From: Hofstenia miamia
Lineage: Eukaryota > Xenacoelomorpha > Acoela
Reading direction: 5' to 3'
Length of the DNA: 64,000 bases
Assembly (NCBI GenBank): GCA_004352715.1
Contig: SCFE01000032.1
Span: 1,054,603-1,118,602 of the forward strand
Positions 23,190 to 33,760 of this stretch are shown here, piece after piece. The stretch's first letter is position 1, and the number at the start of each line of letters is the position of its first letter. The notes under the pieces were generated by a model that saw nothing but the letters and a program-made list of their open reading frames with translations, was not told the DNA's origin and did not search any database. A program made the translations under genes and the position numbers.

Positions 23190-25854
23190 ATAATATCACG
23201 GTTACTAATTCAAAATACTTTTTGGAATTCTTCAATACTGTATCCAGTGACAAATTTACCCATTTAAATATGTTAGTGGTAAGAACAAGAGGTAGATAAT
23301 CCAAGGTGCAGCTTGGTAAATAATTCATTTGATTTGAACTTGGCTAATACTTAAATTCTGAGGATTAGAAAATATCCATCTTTTCTAATCTATAAAAACT
23401 CAGTTTTAGATTTAGCATGTAGCTATTGTTTCCAAAAAGAGCATGCTGGTATAATAATATTTTGTGAAGCAGGTTGGAAGGGCATTTGTAATTCAATATA
23501 GATTACTCAAATGCCAAGAATGTAAGGGGACTGCACTAACTCGAGAAAAACTCAGGTTTGATTCGTTACATGTGTGGGCACGACACAAAAATAAACTGCA
23601 GGCTAAAGTGTGGAGAATAATTTTTACAGAGTCTTGCAAAATAGTTAAGTTCAACAAAATATTCCAGGCTTTTTGCTCGTTTTTAATTCTATTTCATCCA
23701 TATAGGGATTTTTGTTAACACAGTTGATACAATTCTTATGAAAGTACAGAGGCGGCTGCGTGCCTGCCCGGGCCAATATGCTTTGCAAATCATAAATTGC
23801 ATGGTGCTCATCCTATTTTGCACTATTGAAGAATTTAAGGCTTCCTAGTAAAGTTCTATTACTCAGAGATTTCATTGTTAATGGGCTTGCACAATTATAT
23901 GCCTAAGTCCTAAACTCAATTCCAGGCTTGTAAAAAGCCATTTCGAGATAATAATTGTTTGTAAGCATCCTTGACATTAATTTTGAAAATGCGCATGAAT
24001 TGCTTAAGTACTACTTGATCTTCCATTTATAGGAAGTGCTGCCTTTGAATTTACATTTACTTTAAAATTAATGCAACCTAAGGAAATCTGTACAAAAAAT
24101 GGAAAATTCTCAAAATATTATTTTATTTCTTGCAGAGGTACACATTAAATATATTCAATATCAGGGACAAGGATTTCACTTTTAAGTCTATGATCAGAGA
24201 TGAGATTCGGGTAGAATTGTCGTACCCAAAACTAAACTGTACCCGGCATAGGCGTGCCCGGTCAAATTTTAACTATTTTTTGCTAATTTAGAACCTAGCT
24301 TGACCCAACTGGAAAACTACAAAAAAACACACTAGAGCAGAACTTAAATTCAAAACTCAAACAATTCATAGTTTAACAAGGAACTAACAGAGAGTTCGTG
24401 TTTGCTCCCGTCGCCATTGATCCGCGACTATTAGTTGAGCTACTAATAACCTATCAAGTACTAGCCACGCGGAAAATTTATTGCACGTAAATTTAATATG
24501 GTATTTCACAACATGAATGCGTGTGTTTCCCATACATACAAAGCCTACATAGTCGCCGACAATACTCATCTCTGTCGATGATAATTATAATCAAGGGATT
24601 AAGGATAATTGGCTGCAACACATCACAGAACTCAAAAATACCACATCTTCAATTAAAATTTGTAAAATACCCAAATTCGCAGAATGCAAAATTTAAATCT
24701 TTCCTTAAAGGTTCTACAGCATTTTCCTGAATTGTTATTATTCATTCTGACATCAATGAAATGATTCAAGCCCAGGAGGTTCACCATTTTGAAAGAATTG
24801 CAAGAATTTTCCCAAGGATTTCAGGGCTGCATCTAACACTTCCATTCTTGGTATTTCTTCTCTTATCTAGAGAATCCAACTTTTCTAAACACCCGTTAGT
24901 GTTCTTACTTACCACTCCTAATTTTTCTACTTACCTAAAAACTTCTGACGTTTCTTTCTAATTGTCCATCTTTATGTCCACTCTGTCTTCACATACTTTT
25001 TCAATGCGTTGAAAGTGCTCATCATGCCACTTTCTACATTGCTCGCCAGTCATCATTATTAAAAGACTTTCCTTTCTTCCAGAGTTAACACATAAGTTGC
25101 AAAACATGATAATGTTTTCACGGACGGTTTTCAGCCGGGTCAGCACTGGGGATTTAAAACCTTGTACAGCTTGCAGTCCAGTGCATTTTCCGATTGCATG
25201 TAATACATTGAAAATATCATCATCATTACATATGTTACTATTGCAGATATTTCTCTCGTTTAAACCACATGAGTTGTTTAACATTGCGAAAGCAAATTGT
25301 AAACACGACCGCTCTCAATAATTCAACCACGATCTGTAGACGTTAGCCACGTTCTCTTAAGTGGGACTCATCAAGTTATATTTCTGTAACACAAGAACAA
25401 CACATGCGAAACAGGAACGGCAGTACATATTCTTTGAACAGTATGGCCTTGGTGGGTGATCGGGAATATTAATTTCTGTTGAAGGCTCACATTCACCTTG
25501 CGATTCGTTCACATCTTCGTCGTTGCCGTCGTCGCTGTCACAGAATCCTCTGAACCTCAAGCAAAACTTACTCTAACAGCAAGCTAGATTTAACAATTCG
25601 ATTTTCAGCTGAGAAAGCTAGCAGGCAAGAAAATCTCGTCAAAAAGCAGCCAAAAATAATTAACAACGCTTAAGCTATCCAATCATTAGTCAAGCTAAGC
25701 CAACACAAAATATATACAATATACTATACAGAACACGTAAAATGTGAAAGAATAAACAAACTCAGCACTTTAGCCATGAAAAAAATCGTCCACAAAGTTG
25801 ACAAAGGGGTTCTATGCTTTTTTTGAAACAAAAACCCTACGTTAAAGACGGTTT

Positions 25855-25873
25855 GGGGTTCTTTTTGTACCCC
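25855..25873. repeat. GGGGTAC hairpin, copy 1
   Basis: Reads GGGGTTCTTTTTGTACCCC, an inverted repeat around TTTTT. It is preceded by ACGGTTT, like the other two copies (26032 and 41646). Confidence 0.7.
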
Positions 25874-26031
25874 AGAGAACTTAATTCTTTAACAGTTTTA
25901 AAAGATTTAAATGAAACTTGCTGATATTTATTGACTTTTCATGAAAAACATAGCAATACCATATTTAAAATTTTCAACAAAATTTGAGCACAACTACCTG
26001 AAATATTGTTGTATACTACGTAAACACTGTT

Positions 26032-26052
26032 TGAGGTACTTTTTTTACCCCA
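26032..26052. repeat. GGGGTAC hairpin, copy 2
   Basis: Reads GAGGTACTTTTTTTACCCCA after ACTGTTT, in the same orientation as the copy at 25855. The arms pair imperfectly. Confidence 0.65.
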
Positions 26053-26480
26053 GATATTCAACATCAATCGACTCTTGCATTTTGAAAAATAACGTAAGCT
26101 ATGCAATATTCAAAACTTAAACTGTATAAGTGGATAGCTTTGATTAGGAACGCATTCTAGTAATGAGGGACCTCACGGCCTTCTATATAGTAGACCTCGG
26201 TAATCGATAAATATAACAAAATTGAATCCGATAAAATGTTTGTTGATAGTTACCTTTTCAATGGCTATTCCCAACATGGCATAGTTCACCACAAATTGTA
26301 TCTACTAATGCACCTAAATTAATAAAACTTTGGGGCATTTTGGAGATAAAATAGTTTGCAAAATTATATTATAGACGGATATTCAACAATTATAGTGTAT
26401 TTTGAAAAGGAAATAGATTTTTCGCTCTATGAGAATAGAGTGAAATGCATACATGTATTTCATATAAAAGGGGTTAATGA

Positions 26481-27341
26481 CGCAAAGCTAGCCTGGTAGT
26501 CCTGCACTGCAGCTATGGATTGGGTGTGGCCTGTGCCGCGCAGCGTTCCAATGGTAAAATTCTCCTCAATACTTAGATACGATAAGGATATTCAAGTAAG
26601 GATTAAAAACAGATTTACTGATAGCTATATAATTAACATATTTTACATTGCACTGTTCATTATCAGTCCACATTGTGGGAGTGCTTTACCAAAGAGGTTA
26701 TGAAATGTCTTCATACATTCCCAAATCAAAATTAGATTGCCACACTTATTTGTAGAATACATTATGACAGAGAATTCTAAACACAATTGAAAAATGTCAT
26801 TGTATTATTTGATACCATCTTAGAACTACTGGAACTATCGTCAGAACCATAAAAAATGAAAATATGTGACACTGTCGCGCTTACAATGAAAACTTAACTA
26901 CATTTTTGGGATTTTACAGTGTTTATATGATTTTCATTTTTAGACTATAGAATTAATCTTACGTATTTTTTTCTCTTCACTTATCCAAGGCATGTCTATA
27001 TTGTTTGAGAGAAATTCTAGAAAATCCTGAAAATAGTCAATAACTTGATACTAGCAGTTAATGGCTATAGTTGTTGCTCAGTAACAAAAGTTATAACATA
27101 TAATTTTAATATTATGCTCATCTTGCTTATATCTACATTCATTTGTAGACCTTGTTTCCCATACCAAAGGTTGGAAAGGAATGGTAGTTTTTGGTAAATC
27201 TCGAAGCAGAAATTGTATGGACCAATGTAATATCGCTACCCAGGTGAAACTAACACTTCATAACTCAATAATCTACTTAGAGAATCAACAAGGGATCAGA
27301 GTCAGCCATCACGGGGTAAGTATTATCTAAACTTCCTCTTC
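26481..27341. repeat. 861-bp direct duplication, copy 1
   Basis: Near-identical to 27343-28203, equal in length, separated by the single N at 27342. Differences seen: TAGATACGATAAGG here against TAGATACAATAAGG, and GCAGTTAATGG against GCAGCTAATGG. The pattern matches the duplication at 20992/22327 and suggests haplotype copies. No gene is recognised inside. Confidence 0.95.
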
Positions 27342-27342
27342 N

Positions 27343-28203
27343 CGCAAAGCTAGCCTGGTAGTCCTGCACTGCAGCTATGGATTGGGTGTGGCCTGTGCCG
27401 CGCAGCGTTCCAATGGTAAAATTCTCCTCAATACTTAGATACAATAAGGATATTCAAGTAAGGATTAAAAACAGATTTACTGATAGCTATATAATTAACA
27501 TATTTTACATTGCACTGTTCATTATCAGTCCACATTGTGGGAGTGCTTTACCAAAGAGGTTATGAAATGTCTTCATACATTCCCAAATCAAAATTAGATT
27601 GCCACACTTATTTGTAGAATACATTATGACAGAGAATTCTAAACACAATTGAAAAATGTCATTGTATTATTTGATACCATCTTAGAACTACTGGAACTAT
27701 CGTCAGAACCATAAAAAATGAAAATATGTGACACTGTCGCGCTTACAATGAAAACTTAACTACATTTTTGGGATTTTACAGTGTTTATATGATTTTCATT
27801 TTTAGACTATAGAATTAATCTTACGTATTTTTTTCTCTTCACTTATCCAAGGCATGTCTATATTGTTTGAGAGAAATTCTAGAAAATCCTGAAAATAGTC
27901 AATAACTTGATACTAGCAGCTAATGGCTATAGTTGTTGCTCAGTAACAAAAGTTATAACATATAATTTTAATATTATGCTCATCTTGCTTATATCTACAT
28001 TCATTTGTAGACCTTGTTTCCCATACCAAAGGTTGGAAAGGAATGGTAGTTTTTGGTAAATCTCGAAGCAGAAATTGTATGGACCAATGTAATATCGCTA
28101 CCCAGGTGAAACTAACACTTCATAACTCAATAATCTACTTAGAGAATCAACAAGGGATCAGAGTCAGCCATCACGGGGTAAGTATTATCTAAACTTCCTC
28201 TTC
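27343..28203. repeat. 861-bp direct duplication, copy 2
   Basis: Second copy of 26481-27341. It continues without a break into the unique sequence to its right. Confidence 0.95.
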
Positions 28204-28487
28204 CTTTCTTTAATTGTGTATTCCACACTGCCTTGACAGATGTTCTAATAACAATTATAATGTAGCATTATTTAGATACTCCATCGGTGGAAGAGGATCG
28301 TAATCTCTGGGCGCACTTGCCCGACGCCAAATCATTGATCATAACAAGCTCGTCAGAAGCTATCAACTCCATCCTTATACGTAGTTAAAGATCCAATCCA
28401 TTGTGAGTCCAACTCAGCTCAGTCTCATGAAACTATATTTGTTATGTGTGCCTTATTGAGTGAAATAAACTATGAACACAATTCGAC
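28204..28487. other. 3' flank of the exonuclease-like ORF
   Basis: No ORF. On the minus strand this lies just downstream of the stop at 28488 and contains a GC-richer word, TTTGGCGTCGGGCAAGTGCG (about 28308-28328), that looks unlike its AT-rich surroundings. It might be part of an element terminus. I found no LTR pair. Confidence 0.3.
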
Positions 28488-29999
28488 TTAATGCTCAAGC
28501 TCAATTCGTATATTGTCAGTAGTTGGCATATNNNNNNNNNNNNNNNNNNNNNNNNNNNNNNNNNNNNNNNNNNNNNNNNNNNNNNNNNNNNNNNNNNNNN
28601 NNNNNNNNNNNNNNNNNNNNNNNNNNNNNNNNNNNNNNNNNNNNNNNNNNNNNNNNNNNNNNNNNNNNNNNNNNNNNNNNNNNNNNNNNNNNNNNNNNNN
28701 NNNNNNNNNNNNNNNNNNNNNNNNNNNNNNNNNNNNNNNNNNNNNNNNNNNNNNNNNNNNNNNNNNNNNNNNNNNNNNNNNNNNNNNNNNNNNNNNNNNN
28801 NNNNNNNNNNNNNNNNNNNNNNNNNNNNNNNNNNNNNNNNNNNNNNNNNNNNNNNNNNNNNNNNNNNNNNNNNNNNNNNNNNNNNNNNNNNNNNNNNNNN
28901 NNNNNNNNNNNNNNNNNNNNNNNNNNNNNNNNNNNNNNNNNNNNNNNNNNNNNNNNNNNNNNNNNNNNNNNNNNNNNNNNNNNNNNNNNNNNNNNNNNNN
29001 NNNNNNNNNNNNNNNNNNNNNNNNNNNNNNNNNNNNNNNNNNNNNNNNNNNNNNNNNNNNNNNNNNNNNNNNNNNNNNNNNNNNNNNNNNNNNNNNNNNN
29101 NNNNNNNNNNNNNNNNNNNNNNNNNNNNNNNNNNNNNNNNNNNNNNNNNNNNNNNNNNNNNNNNNNNNNNNNNNNNNNNNNNNNNNNNNNNNNNNNNNNN
29201 NNNNNNNNNNNNNNNNNNNNNNNNNNNNNNNNNNNNNNNNNNNNNNNNNNNNNNNNNNNNNNNNNNNNNNNNNNNNNNNNNNNNNNNNNNNNNNNNNNNN
29301 NNNNNNNNNNNNNNNNNNNNNNNNNNNNNNNNNNNNNNNNNNNNNNNNNNNNNNNNNTATGTCCGTGTAACGTATGACTTCCGTGTTTCTTATCGATTCG
29401 TTTATCATCGTTATCTGTCTTAATTCATTTATCTTTTGTGTGAATATAGAATGGAATTTCCTGTATAATTTCAATCCTTTGATTCCAATCATTAGAGTCA
29501 TTAATGCATCCGCGCGGCTTGTGTGGGCTAATCCTTCTTTCAATCTACTCTCCGGATAGAAGAATTTAAATACTGTTACTAGACTTTTAGTGTTTTCGAC
29601 ATCTTTATAGAAGAAGCTAATGTTGTTTTTAACGTCTTCTTCTGTTATTTGTTCCGGATCTATCTTGTTCATGCGTATCATAGTTATAATTTCTATTCTT
29701 TTTGATACGTCATAGTATCTGTATTCTTTATTCCAGATATCTAACCATACTACATCGTTAACACCTGAGAATAGTATTATTGTTTTCAGCGATCTTTTCT
29801 CTATTTCGTTTCTCATGTCTTCTAGTTGCAAATGTATGGGTTTTCCGTCATTGTATAGATCATATGGTGTAATGTTCCCTTCTATAAAGATACGTTCCTG
29901 GTTATTTTCGTTTACCATTATCAACTTTGTTTTCTTGTACACCTCCGATTTTACTATTTTATATCCTTCTTCCTTGGAGTTGACGTATGTCTTGCCACT
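28488..29999 (-). CDS. Unknown ORF with Exo II and Exo III motifs of a DEDDh exonuclease (gapped)
   Basis: The frame opens after a TAA at 30000-30002. It has no early ATG and runs through a gap (28532-29357) to the stop at 28488, which follows IRIELEH. In the visible 214 codons, LFSGVNDVVWLD (about 29730-29770) fits the Exo II N/D motif. AHTSRADALMTLMIGI (29508-29528 and onward) fits Exo III, H-x4-D, preceded by a VTVFKFFYP stretch as in DEDDh nucleases. The matching Exo I motif (DVE) lies in the preceding ORF, which overlaps this one by 46 bases in another frame, so one domain appears split by a -1 shift. The coding strand is strongly purine-rich. If the domain is real, the reaction would be 3'-5' hydrolysis of RNA or DNA; that is inference. 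The host element is unknown to me. Confidence 0.55.
   Translation of the reverse strand, partial: SGKTYVNSKEEGYKIVKSEVYKKTKLIMVNENNQERIFIEGNITPYDLYNDGKPIHLQLEDMRNEIEKRSLKTIILFSGVNDVVWLDIWNKEYRYYDVSKRIEIITMIRMNKIDPEQITEEDVKNNISFFYKDVENTKSLVTVFKFFYPESRLKEGLAHTSRADALMTLMIGIKGLKLYRKFHSIFTQKINELRQITMINESIRNTEVIRYTDIXXXXXXXXXXXXXXXXXXXXXXXXXXXXXXXXXXXXXXXXXXXXXXXXXXXXXXXXXXXXXXXXXXXXXXXXXXXXXXXXXXXXXXXXXXXXXXXXXXXXXXXXXXXXXXXXXXXXXXXXXXXXXXXXXXXXXXXXXXXXXXXXXXXXXXXXXXXXXXXXXXXXXXXXXXXXXXXXXXXXXXXXXXXXXXXXXXXXXXXXXXXXXXXXXXXXXXXXXXXXXXXXXXXXXXXXXXXXXXXXXXXXXXXXXXXXXXXXXXXXXXXXXXXXXXXXXXXXMPTTDNIRIELEH
28532..29357. other. Assembly gap (826 N)
   Basis: Unresolved bases inside the ORF at 28488-29999. 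Whether the frame is truly open through it is unknown. Confidence 0.99.
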
Positions 30000-31318
30000 T
30001 TAACATTTTTAGGAACTCTCCATCTCGGTAGTACCATCGGTATAGACACTGTAGGTGGCGGTGTGCACTTTAATATTTTCATGTCTACATTCACTTCTAT
30101 CTCTCTATATGATGTTTCCGTTATTGAACACAACGCCATGCCTATTGTTGCTGGGTAATTCATTTTTGCTTCTGCTATCTTTTCCCAGAACTTGTCTGTT
30201 AGTCCTTTTCTCTTCAGCCGTATTGTAGTTTCCAGCGATATCTGGATTTTCGATGTGACACATTCGACGTCTATTGCTATCTGGTTGTGGGCTTTTAACA
30301 TTTCATTCACCTCTGTTCTTGTGAATGCTTCTGTGAACATTATTTTCATTGTCGACACTGTGTGATTTTCTTTTACTGTTTGATAGTTTCTTTCTTCTAT
30401 TTCTCTTTCTCTTGTGATTTTTATCTCCACCAGATACCTTTCATCTTCAGAGTCCACCCATTCGATTGTACTTGTAGGACTGAGATTACCCCATTTTTCC
30501 ATGTTTATCTGATCTATTTTACTCTGTGTCTTCGGTGACATTATTATTTCTGTTGATGTTAGCAGCTCGTCTTCAGCAATCATCTCTTGTTGCGATTTTG
30601 ACATCATCTCCATTATTTCTACTGGTTTCGTGATTCCCGCTTTCTTCATTTCCTCCGCCTTTTTTATTGTCTTAATAAATGAACATTTCAGCGCTTCTCT
30701 TCTGTACCTTTCTGTTTGTTCGCTTAATCTTTGGTTCATGTTTTTCTCTTTTAGTACTTCCATTACTTCAAGTGTACTGTAAATTTTTCTCTTTACCAGT
30801 TTTTTCGTCGTCAACCATGGAGATTCTTCTGCTGGTTTCAACCTTGTCTCCGCTGTTGCACCCCAAATGTATTTTCTCGTTACTTCATCAAATATCAATA
30901 CTTCATTCAGACAGATTCCAGTATTGTTTGCTATTGAGACCATCGTTATCTTACATGTTGGGTTTTTCTCCGTAATAATCCTTAAGATATTCTTTTCCAA
31001 TGTGTGCATTGGTTTGTCTTTCTTGTCTGGGGATGCCAATTTTTCAGTACTTCCTATTAGTAGCCAGTTTTTTGTTGCTGTCGTTATTGGTGAGAAGGCT
31101 ATTTCATATTTCTTCTCTTTTGCTATCATCACTCTGGTTTTCCTCTTCATAGGAAGTTGTATTTTATCGTTCTCTGTCAAGTATATAGCTAGAGTCCATA
31201 TGGAAGTTCTATATCGTATCTCCAGTGCATTCATTTCCTTGAACATGTATTTTCTGAAATCTTTTTTAGTGTTTAGCTCATAGGCCTTATTTATTTCATG
31301 TAGTATCACTTCTACCGA
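29954..31318 (-). CDS. Unknown large ORF; C-terminal Exo I (DVE) motif; repeats a domain of the next ORF upstream
   Basis: A frame of 455 codons, open from after a TAG at 31319-31321 to the TAG at 29954, with no ATG near its start. It overlaps the preceding ORF by 22 bases in a +1 frame, which argues for continuation rather than separate initiation. The protein is rich in K, E, I, T and M. The middle (KKAEEMKKAGITKPVEIMEMM) is probably helical. Near the end, MKIMFTEAFTRTEVNEML is followed by QIAIDVECV (30263-30271 codes DVE) and YPATIGMALCSITE, the layout of an Exo I strand and the strand after it. The same layout without the acidic pair occurs in the ORF at 31296-32236. I recognise no other domain. 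Long intact frames plus an internal paralogue make it real coding sequence, probably from a mobile element. Confidence 0.6.
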   Translation of the reverse strand, partial: SVEVILHEINKAYELNTKKDFRKYMFKEMNALEIRYRTSIWTLAIYLTENDKIQLPMKRKTRVMIAKEKKYEIAFSPITTATKNWLLIGSTEKLASPDKKDKPMHTLEKNILRIITEKNPTCKITMVSIANNTGICLNEVLIFDEVTRKYIWGATAETRLKPAEESPWLTTKKLVKRKIYSTLEVMEVLKEKNMNQRLSEQTERYRREALKCSFIKTIKKAEEMKKAGITKPVEIMEMMSKSQQEMIAEDELLTSTEIIMSPKTQSKIDQINMEKWGNLSPTSTIEWVDSEDERYLVEIKITREREIEERNYQTVKENHTVSTMKIMFTEAFTRTEVNEMLKAHNQIAIDVECVTSKIQISLETTIRLKRKGLTDKFWEKIAEAKMNYPATIGMALCSITETSYREIEVNVDMKILKCTPPPTVSIPMVLPRWRVPKNVKVARHTSTPRKKDIK

Positions 31319-32236
31319 CTAATGATACTTTCTTGATGGTGAGTCTATTCTTATTCTCGGCCATTTCTCTTGAGTTGGTTTTGTCAACTTCATTTTTCGC
31401 CATGTTTGCTGTATCTCTTTTAAGTATTCTTGTCGTTGATTTAGACTGCACTTGATGTGAAGCTGTTAGTTGTTCAAGGTTTCCTGCATTTGTCATGAGT
31501 TCGATCGTCCGCACTTGCTGATATATTTCAATCGCTATCCACGGTTCTACCATAATTCTGTACACTGGTGTCCAGTAATCTAGTTGGAGATCGAATTTTA
31601 TCAGTTGCGATATTTCCTTTTCATACTTCTTTCGCTCATATAGGAAGATGTTCTGAATTTGTAGGATCATATTTCTTAAAAATTCTGGTAGATCTTCCTC
31701 TGTACTTATCGTGATTATTACGATTTGAACTCCTGTTTTCTCAGCTAACTTGAGTGTGTGTTGCAAATGTTTCTCCAAGTGTCCATTGTACTCCTTTTCT
31801 TTTAAAATGTGAATTATCCTTAAATTATCGGGGTCAATATTGATATGTTCGATTGCTGCTACTGCATCCTTATTTCTCATCAGACGTTGTACTTCATTGA
31901 GAGTAAAATTGTCATTAAATACTGTGTGCACTGTGCTTCTAAAGTAAGGTCTCTCTAGCGTTTCATTCATTCTCTCCGGATAACTTATTATTGTGTTGAT
32001 CCTAGGGCGATTTCCTTTTTCTAATACCAATGGTAAGTTCATTTCTTCCATTTTTGTTTCTTTTCTTATCAGGCTTCTAGTTTCTGGTGATAATTTCTCA
32101 TACGCGTTGTAGTTAAGTTTCATTTTCGCCATGAAATATGGGTGAACTTTTATTCCATCTATCACAGACATACGTTTTTGTCGCTCTATTGATCTCGCAG
32201 TTCTCTCTGAAGTCGACGTACTTTTCACTGAGGGGG
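31296..32236 (-). CDS. Unknown ORF with degenerate copy of the exonuclease-like domain (N-terminus in gap)
   Basis: About 313 visible codons from the gap at 32237 to the TGA at 31296. STVHTVFNDNFTLNEVQRLM is followed by AAIEHINID and TGVQIVIITISTEED. This lines up with STMKIMFTEAFTRTEVNEML, AIDVECV and PATIGMALCSITETS of the next ORF, so the domain was duplicated in tandem. Here the acidic D-x-E is replaced by I-E-H, so this copy would be catalytically inactive. The N-terminal visible part is charged (IERQKRMSVIDGIKVHPYF) and the C-terminus is basic. The real start is hidden. Base use (pyrimidine-rich plus strand) equals that of the gag at 35895-36763, which suggests the same element. Confidence 0.6.
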
Positions 32237-33236
32237 NNNNNNNNNNNNNNNNNNNNNNNNNNNNNNNNNNNNNNNNNNNNNNNNNNNNNNNNNNNNNNNN
32301 NNNNNNNNNNNNNNNNNNNNNNNNNNNNNNNNNNNNNNNNNNNNNNNNNNNNNNNNNNNNNNNNNNNNNNNNNNNNNNNNNNNNNNNNNNNNNNNNNNNN
32401 NNNNNNNNNNNNNNNNNNNNNNNNNNNNNNNNNNNNNNNNNNNNNNNNNNNNNNNNNNNNNNNNNNNNNNNNNNNNNNNNNNNNNNNNNNNNNNNNNNNN
32501 NNNNNNNNNNNNNNNNNNNNNNNNNNNNNNNNNNNNNNNNNNNNNNNNNNNNNNNNNNNNNNNNNNNNNNNNNNNNNNNNNNNNNNNNNNNNNNNNNNNN
32601 NNNNNNNNNNNNNNNNNNNNNNNNNNNNNNNNNNNNNNNNNNNNNNNNNNNNNNNNNNNNNNNNNNNNNNNNNNNNNNNNNNNNNNNNNNNNNNNNNNNN
32701 NNNNNNNNNNNNNNNNNNNNNNNNNNNNNNNNNNNNNNNNNNNNNNNNNNNNNNNNNNNNNNNNNNNNNNNNNNNNNNNNNNNNNNNNNNNNNNNNNNNN
32801 NNNNNNNNNNNNNNNNNNNNNNNNNNNNNNNNNNNNNNNNNNNNNNNNNNNNNNNNNNNNNNNNNNNNNNNNNNNNNNNNNNNNNNNNNNNNNNNNNNNN
32901 NNNNNNNNNNNNNNNNNNNNNNNNNNNNNNNNNNNNNNNNNNNNNNNNNNNNNNNNNNNNNNNNNNNNNNNNNNNNNNNNNNNNNNNNNNNNNNNNNNNN
33001 NNNNNNNNNNNNNNNNNNNNNNNNNNNNNNNNNNNNNNNNNNNNNNNNNNNNNNNNNNNNNNNNNNNNNNNNNNNNNNNNNNNNNNNNNNNNNNNNNNNN
33101 NNNNNNNNNNNNNNNNNNNNNNNNNNNNNNNNNNNNNNNNNNNNNNNNNNNNNNNNNNNNNNNNNNNNNNNNNNNNNNNNNNNNNNNNNNNNNNNNNNNN
33201 NNNNNNNNNNNNNNNNNNNNNNNNNNNNNNNNNNNN
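32237..33236. other. Assembly gap (exactly 1000 N)
   Basis: The round length suggests a default or estimated gap size. It separates the exonuclease-like ORFs from transposon fragments and may hide further coding sequence. Confidence 0.99.
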
Positions 33237-33683
33237 GGGAACGGTAAAACACAGAGTGTATTCCACAAATATTCGCGATGTGCACCATTTGGAGCAGCGT
33301 TTGCGAGAGGAAATCGACTCCATTTCGACTGAAGAGCGACAGGCAGCACTTCTCGCATTCAAGGCACGACTCGATACCGTGTTGGAAGTTAGCGGACGCC
33401 ATGTTGAATAAAATTCCATAGTTTTCATTGTTTTATATAGTTTCTGTTGTTCCATTACTTAAAGCAATAAATTTTTACATTTAATTTCCATAGTTTTCAT
33501 TGTTTTATTCATAAATCGTGACGATAAATCGAACTCATAAATTATAATAAAAGTAAATAAAAGCATACGGACATAAAATTCCCAGGTATTGTCTTTTGTT
33601 TGCAAAAAGTTCCGGTATAACATCTTCATCATGGGTCAAATGGGAATCGATTGAAATCAGCCAGGTTTGACTGAAACACCCTG
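33237..33683 (+). mobile_element. 3' end of a mariner-type element with transposase C-terminus
   Basis: From the gap edge to 33414 the plus strand encodes HRVYSTNIRDVHHLEQRL, EEIDSISTEERQAALLAF and GRHVE before a TAA. This is the C-terminal end of a mariner/IS630-type transposase. The codons are richer in G and C than neighbouring DNA. The element seems to end at 33683 with GTTTGACTGAAACACCCTG followed by TA, that is, an inverted repeat beginning CAGGGTGTTTCAGTC. The 5' part is lost in the gap. Confidence 0.75.
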
Positions 33684-33760
33684 TATATATTGTTTTTCAT
33701 ACATAAATATCACTTTGATTTAATTGAAAACAAAAAAATTTTTGTCCGATCAATATTGAA

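Larger units (their letters stand above)
23190..26480. other. Mostly non-coding; unassigned minus-strand ORFs at 24958-25560
   Basis: No recognisable gene. Two minus-strand open frames, 25357-25560 (67 codons, acidic DDGNDEDVNES) and 24958-25284 (108 codons, with spaced cysteines), use a less AT-biased vocabulary than the flanks. They could be exons or a decayed element, but I recognise no domain. A 23464-23718 plus-strand frame has one CQEC pair and nothing else. Two hairpins of the GGGGTAC family occur at 25855 and 26032. Confidence 0.35.

Noticed and set aside
23742-23775. CAGAGGCGGCTGCGTGCCTG as a hAT terminus
   Set aside because: The GC-rich word resembles one, but no partner end or 8-bp duplication was found.
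26515-27565. Two identical 62-codon ORFs (26515 and 27377)
   Set aside because: The repetition comes from the duplicated contig ends and is not evidence of coding selection. No domain.
28300-28330. Possible primer binding site (TGGCGTCGGGCAAG) of an LTR element
   Set aside because: No LTR pair could be found and the position downstream of the ORFs is wrong for the minus-strand element.
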